A stretch of DNA of 16,128 bases. Source: Patescibacteria group bacterium (GTDB lineage: Bacteria > Patescibacteriota > Microgenomatia > Levybacterales > UBA12049). The stretch lies in contig JAMCZG010000031.1 in the NCBI GenBank assembly GCA_023485715.1, positions 1 to 16,128 of the forward strand, written 5' to 3'. Position numbers and translations under genes: made by a program. The notes beneath the pieces are model-generated. The model was given only the letters and a program-made list of their open reading frames with translations, was not told where the DNA came from and searched no databases. Position 1 is the first letter of the stretch, and every line of letters starts with the position of its first letter. Below are positions 1-6,594 of this stretch, one piece after another.

Positions 1-234
1 GCAACGTATCCAATTAAAACAGCGGATGAATCTTTTTCTGATTTACAAAGGGGAGACGCTTATATTGTTTCTTATGACGGGACTGATCCAAATATTAAAA
101 TCAAAAATGTCTATCTTGGATATTACCTCGGTGATACAGAACAGGACTATCTTATGCCGATCGTAGTTTTTGAAGGCAACGATAATTTTGTCGCATTTAT
201 CTCCGCGATTAAAAACGAATGGCTTGGTGAGTAA
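1..234 (+). CDS. 3' end of an unidentified protein gene (77 residues visible)
   Basis: The frame is open from base 1 to a TAA at 232-234, so the start lies outside the window. The 77 visible residues are beta-rich, acidic and without membrane segments. They run from a YPIKTADESFSDL stretch through a YLGYYLGDTEQDYLMP stretch to a PIVVFEG segment. Patterns like this occur at the C-terminal, probably extracytoplasmic, end of membrane-anchored proteins in CPR genomes; I recognise the pattern but cannot name a family. The last 26 nt overlap the 3' end of the convergent carboxypeptidase gene on the other strand. The reading frame is clear and the function is unknown. Confidence 0.7.
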   Translation, partial: ATYPIKTADESFSDLQRGDAYIVSYDGTDPNIKIKNVYLGYYLGDTEQDYLMPIVVFEGNDNFVAFISAIKNEWLGE

Positions 235-1186
235 CCCTACCCGAAATTAAATCGATAAGTTTTTTTGTGTCTGCAAATCTGTCTTGGCTTTTCATTACAA
301 CTATTATAAATAAATGGCCATTTTCAACTCTTGACGTTGCTAGCACTCCTTTTGCCTCATCTGTAAATCCGGTTTTTATCCCATTTACCCCATCCAATCC
401 GAGTAGTTTATTTAAATTTTCGACATTATGGATTTTATTACCGTCTAAATCTTTTATTGTTTTGTATTTTGTTGAAACTATACTTGCGATAAAAGTATTT
501 TTAATCGCGACCGAAGAAAGTCTTGCTAAATCTAGCGCTGTTGTATAATCGTCTCCGTCAAAAAGCCCTGTAGGATCACCAAAATTTGTGTTCCGTAAAT
601 AAAGAGACTCCGCTTTTTTGTTCATTTTTTTTACAAATTCCTTTTCTCCGCCTGGATAATTTTGGGCTATAGCCACCGCTGCATCATTACCGGAGGGTAA
701 TAGCATTCCATATAATATATCTTCAAAAAAATATCTCTCGCCTTTTTTGAATCCTACATTTGATCCTTCGATGTTTTCTGTAAATATTGTAATAATATCA
801 CCGGGTTTAAAATAATCCAACGCGACTAATGCTGTCATTATCTTTGTTGTCGAGGCTGCAGAAAATCTAAAGTTTGCATTTTTCTCGAATAAAACAACTT
901 TTGAATCGTCGTCGATTATGATCGCTGCTTCTGCGGAAAGATCTGGATAAAATTGAGTCGTCGAAAGTTTAGCTCCGTTAGTCGCCCCTAAAACAGAATT
1001 GACAATCGGATACGGCGCTTGCGTTGGAACAATAAAATTGTAGGAAAGTATGGGATTATTCGTTGTTTGTTTTTTGATTTGGAAATCAAAAAATACAACC
1101 GTTATAAAAACAAGGATTAAAAAAGGGATTACGTATTTATTGTTTTGCTTTTGCTTCTTCCTTATCGATAACAGAAAGTCTTTCAT
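209..1186 (-). CDS. dacA: D-alanyl-D-alanine carboxypeptidase, penicillin-binding S11 family
   Basis: Serine DD-carboxypeptidase that removes the terminal D-Ala of peptidoglycan stem peptides outside the membrane. All three penicillin-binding motifs are present in the 325-aa product: SxxK as S112-T-T-K115 (nucleophile S112), SGN at 165-167 and KTG at 271-273. The N-terminus is basic followed by a hydrophobic segment (about residues 18-35), probably an uncleaved anchor. The C-terminal beta domain of classical PBP5 is missing, which is common in short S11 members. The ATG at 1186 overlaps the aspS end by 50 nt. It is supported by a purine-rich SD (GGAGAGAG, 1197-1190, 7 nt spacing from the GGAG core) inside aspS, and by the lack of another early in-frame start. 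The gene is translated downstream of aspS. Its end overlaps the convergent gene by 26 nt. The family is certain; the exact symbol is less so. Confidence 0.93.
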   Translation of the reverse strand: MKDFLLSIRKKQKQNNKYVIPFLILVFITVVFFDFQIKKQTTNNPILSYNFIVPTQAPYPIVNSVLGATNGAKLSTTQFYPDLSAEAAIIIDDDSKVVLFEKNANFRFSAASTTKIMTALVALDYFKPGDIITIFTENIEGSNVGFKKGERYFFEDILYGMLLPSGNDAAVAIAQNYPGGEKEFVKKMNKKAESLYLRNTNFGDPTGLFDGDDYTTALDLARLSSVAIKNTFIASIVSTKYKTIKDLDGNKIHNVENLNKLLGLDGVNGIKTGFTDEAKGVLATSRVENGHLFIIVVMKSQDRFADTKKLIDLISGRVTHQAIRF

Positions 1187-2522
1187 CTACTCTCTCCATG
1201 TCCCTTGGGAAAAGAGACGCCTCCCTGATGTTCGCTATTCCCAAAATATCTTTTGTGATCCTCTCGAGCCCGATCGCAAAACCGCCTTCAGGTGGCATAC
1301 CGTAACGGAATGCTTGAAGATAAATCTCAAAATTCTGAGGGCTGTTTCCCCATTTTTTGATATGATCCAAAAGCATGTCATAATCGTTAATTCGTTGACC
1401 TCCCGTAACCCACTCTTCGTTAATTCCCAATAAATCAAAACTCAAAGTATATTCCGGATCTTGTCTATCCGGCATCGTGTAAAATGGTCTTTTTTTCGTA
1501 GGATAATGAGTGACGAAAACAAAAGGCGCACCAGTTTGTTCTTCTGCCCACCTGCAAATTTCTTTTTCGTCGGATGGGTCTAAGTCCGGATCACTTCTGT
1601 GATCAATCCCTGTTTTCTCGAATAAAATTTTTTGTGCTTCTTTAAGTTTTAATCTCGGAATCGGTTTTGTGATTTCTGGCAAAACAACTCCCAGTAAATT
1701 TAATTCCTCTTTATTTTCTTGCGAGACTTTTTTAATTATCGATATTATTACTTTTTCTGCCATATCCATTAAGTCTGTCCACGAACTTATAAAACCAAAT
1801 TCGGCATCCATGCTGACGTATTCTGAAAGGTGACGCGTAGTTACCGATGGTTCTGCCCTGTAAGCGTGGGCTACTGTAAAAACTCTCTCGAAAATTGAAA
1901 CCATTATTTGCTTATAAAGCTGGGGAGATTGTGCAAGATATGCCTTGTGGCCGTAATAATTTACCGGAAAAACCTCTGCTCCCCCTTCCGTCGCGATCGG
2001 AACTAATGTCGGAACAAATATTTCCGTAAAATCTTCTTCTTTTAAAACGTCTCTGAATGAAGATACTATTGTTTGTTGAATTTTAAAAATCGCCTGGATT
2101 TTTGGATGGCGTAATGTGAGCGAGCGATGATCTAAAAGTGTAGGAAGTTCAAGATTAAGAGTTTCCTGTCCCATATCAAACGGCAAAGTTTCGGCTTTAG
2201 AAATAATTTTAACTTTATGAGCTTCGATTTCGACTGTCCCCGTTAATAGATTTTTATTGATAAGTTTTTCTGGCCTTTGTTTTACTTCTCCGGTAATCTC
2301 TACGACAAACTCCGGCTTTATATCAACCGCCACTTTATAAACTTCTTCTGAAACATGAGGATTAATAACTATTTGAATCAGAGATGATCGGTCGCGTAAA
2401 TCCAAAAAGATAAGTTTTCCGTGATCTCTTCTTGTTTTAACCCAACCTTTGACAAGCACTTTTTGCCCCACCTTATTTACTGTTTCGGAGGATAAAGTTC
2501 TTTCTAGCTTTTCTTCGCTCAT
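1137..2522 (-). CDS. aspS: Aspartyl-tRNA synthetase, short GAD-less type (possibly non-discriminating)
   Basis: Class II synthetase charging tRNA-Asp, and perhaps tRNA-Asn, in the cytoplasm. The 461 residues hold an N-terminal OB-fold anticodon-binding domain (about 20-110), then the catalytic core: motif 1 near 145-171, motif 2 with R222-A-E and TTRHLSEYVSMDAEF (228-242), GGQR (374-377), and motif 3 GLER (418-421) followed by NIRE and LFPRD. The roughly 100-residue GAD insertion of typical bacterial AspRS (about 590 aa) is absent, as in archaeal-type enzymes. The OB domain, however, carries bacterial-like strings (RRDHGKLIFLDLRDR at 31-45, and RPEKL...LLTGTVEIE at 83-100). ATG 2522 lies 7 nt after an extended -10 and has no SD, so the transcript is probably leaderless. 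dacA starts inside its 3' end. A non-discriminating role, with GatCAB converting Asp-tRNA-Asn, is inference. Confidence 0.94.
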   Translation of the reverse strand: MSEEKLERTLSSETVNKVGQKVLVKGWVKTRRDHGKLIFLDLRDRSSLIQIVINPHVSEEVYKVAVDIKPEFVVEITGEVKQRPEKLINKNLLTGTVEIEAHKVKIISKAETLPFDMGQETLNLELPTLLDHRSLTLRHPKIQAIFKIQQTIVSSFRDVLKEEDFTEIFVPTLVPIATEGGAEVFPVNYYGHKAYLAQSPQLYKQIMVSIFERVFTVAHAYRAEPSVTTRHLSEYVSMDAEFGFISSWTDLMDMAEKVIISIIKKVSQENKEELNLLGVVLPEITKPIPRLKLKEAQKILFEKTGIDHRSDPDLDPSDEKEICRWAEEQTGAPFVFVTHYPTKKRPFYTMPDRQDPEYTLSFDLLGINEEWVTGGQRINDYDMLLDHIKKWGNSPQNFEIYLQAFRYGMPPEGGFAIGLERITKDILGIANIREASLFPRDMERVDERLSVIDKEEAKAKQ

Positions 2523-2529
2523 TATTATT

Positions 2530-2538
2530 ATTCTATCA
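2530..2538 (-). promoter_or_regulatory. Extended -10 promoter of aspS-dacA, probably leaderless
   Basis: Read on the minus strand, TGATAGAAT (2538-2530) is a TGN-extended -10 with 5 of 6 matches to TATAAT. The aspS ATG follows after 7 nt, so transcription would begin at or next to the start codon. No convincing -35 lies 17-18 nt upstream and no SD lies between. Prediction from sequence only. Confidence 0.5.
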
Positions 2539-2566
2539 TATCTTATAAGCTTAGCAAAATACTATC

Positions 2567-2595
2567 TTGACAAGCTAAATCTCATTTGATAAAGT
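2567..2595 (+). promoter_or_regulatory. Strong promoter of the structured leader and two small genes
   Basis: A perfect -35 TTGACA (2567-2572) is followed by a 17-nt spacer and a -10 TAAAGT (2590-2595, 4 of 6 matches) preceded by an extended TGA (2587-2589). Transcription should begin near 2602. It is the only consensus -35 I found in the window, and it drives a transcript that begins with about 120 nt of structured RNA. Confidence 0.65.
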
Positions 2596-2601
2596 CTATT
2601 C

Positions 2602-2720
2602 GTGGGTATAAAATCTCTTAAATCGATTACACGAATTTGTCACCTCTTTCCAAAGATGGAATAGAGGGGGCTTGTGTGTAAATTCACAATCTCCCGATTT
2701 TAAAAACGGGAGATTTTTTT
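2602..2720 (+). ncRNA. Structured leader RNA, riboswitch- or attenuator-like (about 119 nt)
   Basis: From the predicted start near 2602 to the T-run ending at 2720 the RNA can fold into two competing states. State A has hairpin P1 (2643-2652 with 2657-2667, AAGA loop, one bulged T2662), enclosed by a stem pairing 2633-2640 with 2678-2685 (two G-U pairs), and leaves a terminator hairpin free to form. State B pairs GGGGG-C-TTGTG (2666-2676) with CACAA-T-CTCCC (2685-2695), one mismatch. This takes 8 nt of the terminator's left arm and both strands of state A, so it would act as an antiterminator. I see no known riboswitch signature: no T-box bulge, preQ1, fluoride, guanidine or SAM core. It also lacks the SRP RNA apical motif. 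It could be a stand-alone small RNA rather than a leader. The pairings are visible; switching is inference. Confidence 0.6.
2688..2720 (+). terminator. Intrinsic terminator or attenuator hairpin
   Basis: A 9-bp perfect stem pairs AATCTCCCG (2688-2696) with CGGGAGATT (2707-2715), has a 10-nt AT loop, and runs into seven T residues (2714-2720). It sits between the promoter at 2567 and the small gene starting at 2732, so it must be read through for that operon to be expressed. It is the only clear intrinsic terminator in the window. Confidence 0.8.
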
Positions 2721-2731
2721 GTTTAAAAATT

Positions 2732-2887
2732 ATGATCGAGCTAAAAGATAGACTAAGATATTTGGAGGCTGTTAAACAATGTGAAAAACCTTTAGAAGAA
2801 GGCGTACGTAGTCGCGGGGTAGCCGTTCATCCTGAAATATCAACAACTCCGGAAATCGTTTTCGTTGAAAAGGAGAACGTCAAATGA
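2732..2887 (+). CDS. Small hypothetical protein, 51 aa
   Basis: Unknown function. The predicted product is a charged, soluble 51-residue protein with a helical, basic N-terminal half (MIELKDRLRYLEAVKQ) and an acidic C-terminal tail; it has one cysteine and no membrane segment. ATG 2732 lies 11 nt after the terminator T-run and has no SD. An in-frame TTG at 2672 with a purine-rich AGAGGGGG just upstream could add 20 residues, but translation from it would cross the terminator hairpin, so I prefer 2732. The TGA stop overlaps the ATG of the next gene (ATGA, 2884-2887), which implies translational coupling. Its reality depends largely on that coupling and on the promoter upstream. Confidence 0.5.
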   Translation: MIELKDRLRYLEAVKQCEKPLEEGVRSRGVAVHPEISTTPEIVFVEKENVK

Positions 2888-3123
2888 GTGCTTCTCGGGA
2901 ACAATTAGCTGAATTTCGCGAATTTTTAAAAACCTGCCCAAATTTCACTGTAAACGGGGAGAGAATCGAGCCATCTGGGCAGGGTATCGCACAAGATAAA
3001 GAAGCAAGACATGCTAGAAATCTACAAGGACTAACAGGGTTTTGGCATAATACATATTATGAGAATGGTGTTCCAAGGCCGCACGAGCCTTCTCAAAAAA
3101 ATCACAGAAACGGAAAACGCTAA
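2884..3123 (+). CDS. Small hypothetical protein, 79 aa
   Basis: Unknown function; I recognise no domain. The product is hydrophilic, with no signal or membrane segment: an amphipathic N-terminus (about residues 1-20), a central charged region, and a basic Pro/His/Asn-rich tail after W53. The start is well supported by AAGGAG (2870-2875) 8 nt before the ATG, the best SD in the window, and by the 4-nt ATGA overlap with the preceding 51-aa gene. The TAA stop (3121-3123) interlocks with the TAG of convergent recJ (3120-3122). Both small proteins would be made from a transcript controlled by the upstream structured leader. Confidence 0.65.
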   Translation: MSASREQLAEFREFLKTCPNFTVNGERIEPSGQGIAQDKEARHARNLQGLTGFWHNTYYENGVPRPHEPSQKNHRNGKR

Positions 3124-4784
3124 ATTCTAATATCTTTTATTTTTAGCTGCAATCTTTTATTTCCGTTCCATTCATTTATCTCGATTGAATAAACCATATT
3201 CACCTTATCTCCTATCTTAAATTCTTTTGACATCGCGCCCATACCAAACGCGATCGCGCTAAATTTTTTATCTTTGCCACTTAAAAATAGTTTTAGGTGT
3301 TTCCCGTCGTTTCCGACTAGTCGCATATCTAAAACCAATACTTTTTTACTAATAAATGTCGGCTCTGGATTTCCGACACCAAAAGGGTATAATTTTTGGA
3401 TCGCTTGATAAAGATTTTCATCGATAAAATCGATCGGCAATTCGCAATCTACTTTGAGTTTTCTTATAAAATGTTCTTCGCCGAGCAGATCTTTAGCGAT
3501 AAATTCAAGTCTCTTTTGTAGCTCGACAAGCTTTTCCGTTTCTACTGTAAACCCTGCTGCCATCGGGTGTCCGCCGACATCGACTAAGTAATCCTCTGCC
3601 TGTCTAATAAATTCGATCATATTAAATCCGCTTATCGAACGCGCAGATGCCTTACTATATTTACTGCCTTTTGAAACTACGATTGTCGGTCGATAAAATT
3701 CATCCACTAATTTCCCCGCGACCAGACCGATCACACCCTGCTGATAACTTTCGTGGATTACAAATAATAATTTTGAGTTTTTTATTTCCAAATTTAAAAC
3801 TTGAGATTTTGCGTGACTCGCGGTTTCTATCGTCAAATTCTGTCTTTCCCGATTAATTCGCCCGAGTTTTTCAGCCAATAATTTCGCGCGGGATTTATCC
3901 TTTGTGCACAAAAGGCGCAGGGCCTCCATCGCATATTCCAATCGCCCGCTCGCGTTAAGCCTCGGCGCAATTATATGCCCGGCTTCGTATACCCCAACAT
4001 CCAAAGGATTAATTCCTGCTTCATCTAAAAGCGCTAAGATTCCTGGCCGTTTTGTTTTTTTTATTTCCAAAAGTCCAAACTTTACCAGGGTTCTCATCGA
4101 GCCGGTTAGGGGAACCATATCAGCAATTCCAGCAATCGCGACCAGCTCTAAATAATCGTCTGTTCCGCTTATAAACTGTTTTGAAAGAATATAAGAAACT
4201 CCGGCGCCGCAGATTTTAGTCGTGTGAATAATCGCAAAAGCAGCCGGTATTTTTTTTGGCTTGACGTGGTGGTCAGTAACAATAACATCGATTCCCTGTT
4301 TATTTGCGTATTCGACTGCGTCGTTAGCAACAATCCCGTTATCGACTGTTATTATCAGACTGATCTTTTCATCTTTTGCCTGGCTGATAAGATTGTTAAT
4401 TCCTGCTATCGAAAGCCCGTATCCCTCATCAATTCGATGAGGTATATATGGCATAACGTTTGTGTTTAAATTATGAAGAACCTCCCAAAGGATCGCTGTT
4501 CCGCAAATTCCGTCCGCATCGTAGTCCCCAAACACTATTACTTTTTCTTTATTCTTTATCGCCTTCTTAATCCGATCGACTGCTTTTTTGAGCTGTTCTT
4601 TATCGATTCCAACATTTTCGGCCGTCACATTTTCTAGTGCTGGATTTAAGAATTCCTCAAGTTCTTTTTTTATTTTTAATCCACGATTTTCAAGTAGAAT
4701 ATTTATAATATCTCTAACTTTTAACTTTTCAATTCCTACTTTTAACCTGTTAAGGATTTCCCATTTTTTCATGCGTAGTGACAT
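3120..4784 (-). CDS. recJ: Single-stranded-DNA-specific 5'-3' exonuclease RecJ
   Basis: Mn/Mg-dependent 5'-3' exonuclease of recombination and repair, DHH phosphoesterase superfamily. The 554 residues show motif I DYDADG (87-92), TVDNG (146-150), DHH (171-173), the NASGR segment (277-281) and the DHHA1 signature GGHPMAAG (404-411). PFGVGNPEP (467-475) and a C-terminal OB-like domain follow. The length fits the family (about 550-580). ATG 4784 lies 5 nt after an extended -10 and would be leaderless. An alternative ATG at 4772 (residue 5) would also be near-leaderless and gives a typical MKKW N-terminus; I cannot separate the two. The gene is divergent from cca across 37 bp and convergent with the 79-aa gene through a 4-nt stop overlap. 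Identification is secure. Confidence 0.96.
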   Translation of the reverse strand: MSLRMKKWEILNRLKVGIEKLKVRDIINILLENRGLKIKKELEEFLNPALENVTAENVGIDKEQLKKAVDRIKKAIKNKEKVIVFGDYDADGICGTAILWEVLHNLNTNVMPYIPHRIDEGYGLSIAGINNLISQAKDEKISLIITVDNGIVANDAVEYANKQGIDVIVTDHHVKPKKIPAAFAIIHTTKICGAGVSYILSKQFISGTDDYLELVAIAGIADMVPLTGSMRTLVKFGLLEIKKTKRPGILALLDEAGINPLDVGVYEAGHIIAPRLNASGRLEYAMEALRLLCTKDKSRAKLLAEKLGRINRERQNLTIETASHAKSQVLNLEIKNSKLLFVIHESYQQGVIGLVAGKLVDEFYRPTIVVSKGSKYSKASARSISGFNMIEFIRQAEDYLVDVGGHPMAAGFTVETEKLVELQKRLEFIAKDLLGEEHFIRKLKVDCELPIDFIDENLYQAIQKLYPFGVGNPEPTFISKKVLVLDMRLVGNDGKHLKLFLSGKDKKFSAIAFGMGAMSKEFKIGDKVNMVYSIEINEWNGNKRLQLKIKDIRI

Positions 4785-4798
4785 GCTATACTATATCA
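4784..4798. promoter_or_regulatory. Symmetric bidirectional extended -10 promoter, recJ / cca
   Basis: On the plus strand TGCTATACT (4784-4792) is an extended -10 for cca, with transcription starting near 4799. On the minus strand the overlapping TGATATAGT (4798-4790) is an extended -10 for recJ, starting at about 4783-4784, which is its own ATG. The two hexamers share TATACTATA, so the element is almost palindromic. The minus direction has a fair -35, TTGCCC (4819-4814, 18-nt spacer); the plus direction has only a T-run. Both starts cannot be melted and used at once, so the two genes should compete for RNA polymerase. Confidence 0.6.
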
Positions 4799-4821
4799 GA
4801 CGCCGCCGGGGCGGGGCAACC

Positions 4822-6183
4822 ATGATTAAAAAGATTCCAAATAAAATTATCGATATTTATAAAAAAATTCAGGATGATGGATTTGATATTTACTTAGTCG
4901 GAGGTTGTATAAGAAATTTAATAATGAATATTGCTCCCAAAGATTGGGATCTAACGACAAATGCTACTCCCCAACAAATTTTAGAAATATTTCCGGATGG
5001 TTTTTACGACAACCAGTTTGGGACGGTAGGACTTCCCATCGAACTTCAAGGAAAAGAAAATATTGTCGAAATAACAACGTTTAGAACAGAAAGAGATTAT
5101 AAAGACCGGAGACACCCAGAAATTATCGAATGGGGCAAAATAATCCACGAAGATTTGGAGCGCCGAGATTTTACGATAAATGCAATTGCCCTAAAATTAA
5201 TTTCTGACAGAGATTTCGAAATTGTTGATCCATTTAACGGTCAAGAAGACATAAAAAATAAAATAATTCGTGCGGTCGGAGATCCTAAAAAGCGTTTTAA
5301 GGAAGACGCGTTAAGACTTATGCGTGCTATAAGGTTTGCGACCCAACTATCTTTTACAATCGAAGAAAATACCTGGAATGAAATATTATCCGACGCAAAA
5401 CTTATCGAAGAAATATCCAAAGAAAGAGTCCGAGACGAATTGTTAAAAATCTTGGGGAGTAATTATCCCTATGAGGGAATTATTCTTCTAAAAAATTCCG
5501 GACTTCTTCAATTTATAATTCCGGAACTCTTAGAGGGAATCGATGTTTCCCAAGCTCGACCGGGGAGACACCATACCGAAGATGTTTTTACGCACAATTT
5601 ATTGTCGCTTAAGTTTTGCCCATCGACCGATCCGATCGTAAGATTTGCAGCACTCCTGCACGATATCGGTAAACCTAAAGCAAAATCAGCGGACGAAGAA
5701 AACCTTGTAACATTCCATAATCACGAAACAATAAGTAGTAAAATCGCGTATGAGATTTGCGACCGGCTGAAATTTTCTAAAAAGCAGCGGGATAAAATTA
5801 TAAACCTTATAAGGTGGCATATGTTTACAGTTGATGAAAAAATAACAGATGCCGCCGTTAGAAGATTTATTAGAAGAGTTGGCGTAGAAAACGTAAAAGA
5901 TATGATGGATTTAAGAATTGGCGACCGATTGGGCGGAGGAACTCAAACTGCAGAAAGCTGGAGATTAAAATTATTTAAAAAGAGAGTCGAGGAGCAACTG
6001 CAACCCGCGCCTTTTTCTATCAACGATTTGGCAATCGATGGAAACGATGTCATGAGAGAGTTGAATATAAAACCGGGCCGAAAAGTTGGAGAAATTTTAC
6101 AAAAACTTTTCGAAGAAGTCGATGAAGATTTGTCAAAAAATAATAAAGAATATTTATTGAAAAGGGTAAAAGAAATCTCTTAA
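4822..6183 (+). CDS. cca: CCA tRNA nucleotidyltransferase (class II, with HD domain)
   Basis: Adds or repairs the 3' CCA end of tRNAs without a nucleic-acid template. The 453-residue product has the class II order: GGCIR loop (27-31), catalytic D41-W-D43, RRDFTINA (114-121, base-recognition RRD), EDALR (161-165) and ERVRDEL (201-207). An HD phosphohydrolase domain with H280-D281 (LLHDIGKP) follows. The start is taken at ATG 4822, where homology begins; the frame is open further upstream but that part runs through recJ and the promoter. The 5' leader is about 23 nt and unusually GC-rich, with GGGGCGGGG (4808-4816) ending 5 nt before the ATG, possibly serving as an SD. The stop interlocks with that of the convergent 107-aa gene (TTAA, 6180-6183). 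A poly(A) polymerase is the alternative, but the motifs and HD domain favour CCA addition. Confidence 0.92.
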   Translation: MIKKIPNKIIDIYKKIQDDGFDIYLVGGCIRNLIMNIAPKDWDLTTNATPQQILEIFPDGFYDNQFGTVGLPIELQGKENIVEITTFRTERDYKDRRHPEIIEWGKIIHEDLERRDFTINAIALKLISDRDFEIVDPFNGQEDIKNKIIRAVGDPKKRFKEDALRLMRAIRFATQLSFTIEENTWNEILSDAKLIEEISKERVRDELLKILGSNYPYEGIILLKNSGLLQFIIPELLEGIDVSQARPGRHHTEDVFTHNLLSLKFCPSTDPIVRFAALLHDIGKPKAKSADEENLVTFHNHETISSKIAYEICDRLKFSKKQRDKIINLIRWHMFTVDEKITDAAVRRFIRRVGVENVKDMMDLRIGDRLGGGTQTAESWRLKLFKKRVEEQLQPAPFSINDLAIDGNDVMRELNIKPGRKVGEILQKLFEEVDEDLSKNNKEYLLKRVKEIS

Positions 6184-6503
6184 GTTCTTCTAAAAACTCT
6201 TTTTGCGGCAAACACTAATCTTTCTCTTAACGATGGCTTATCTGCTTCTCTTTGAATTTCCTCTATTACCGAAGGGTCTATAACCTCGGGGTCAAAAGTT
6301 ATCGAACATCGATTCCTAGAATAACGTTCTAATGCAACGACTTTTCTCCCTAATAAATACTGCTTTCTATCTACACCGAGATATCCTGCAACTTCTGTAC
6401 CGTCCCCTACAAAAAAACCGCTAAATCCTGCGTCTTTAAGCCTTTCTGCCAATGCTTTTTGATTGACTCCTCTGCCTTTTATTATTGCTCTCTGTGTTTC
6501 CAT
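6180..6503 (-). CDS. Hypothetical protein, 107 aa
   Basis: I do not recognise this protein. It is soluble and basic, without signal or membrane segment. A Gly-rich, mixed alpha/beta-looking N-terminal half (RGVNQKALAERLKDAG, then a GDGTEVAGYLG turn-rich segment) is followed by FDPEVIDPSVIEEIQREADK and a strongly basic tail ending KRVFRRT. That tail suggests nucleic-acid or membrane-surface contact, which is only a guess. The ATG at 6503 follows AT-rich DNA with a TATATT hexamer 8 nt upstream (6517-6512) and no SD, so it may be leaderless. It is monocistronic, divergent from the ABC exporter and convergent with cca with a 4-nt stop overlap. The clean frame and tight packing argue that it is real. 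Confidence 0.7.
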   Translation of the reverse strand: METQRAIIKGRGVNQKALAERLKDAGFSGFFVGDGTEVAGYLGVDRKQYLLGRKVVALERYSRNRCSITFDPEVIDPSVIEEIQREADKPSLRERLVFAAKRVFRRT

Positions 6504-6556
6504 AATATTCTAATATAATATAATCAAGGTAAAAAGAAAAGAGATCTGCAATACTT

Positions 6557-6586
6557 TTGCCCAAGCCACATTTTATCTGTTATTAT
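6557..6586 (+). promoter_or_regulatory. Promoter of the ABC exporter operon, leaderless
   Basis: -35 TTGCCC (6557-6562), an 18-nt spacer and an extended -10 TGTTATTAT (6578-6586). The ATG of the ATPase begins 8 nt after the -10 and no SD is present, so the transcript probably starts at or a few nt before the initiation codon. Confidence 0.5.
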
Positions 6587-6594
6587 CAATTAGT

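Noticed and set aside
2602..2720. SRP RNA, tmRNA, 6S or a known riboswitch identity for the structured leader
   Set aside because: It lacks the SRP apical GGAA/AGCAG loop motif and has no tmRNA tRNA-like end. It is shorter than 6S RNA, and I could match none of the riboswitch cores I know.
4588..4821. Upstream extension of the cca frame
   Set aside because: It runs antisense through recJ and across the promoter; class II homology begins at ATG 4822.
6183..6220. AGTT/AACT hairpin plus T-run after cca as a terminator
   Set aside because: Only a 4-bp AT-rich stem; not distinguishable from chance.
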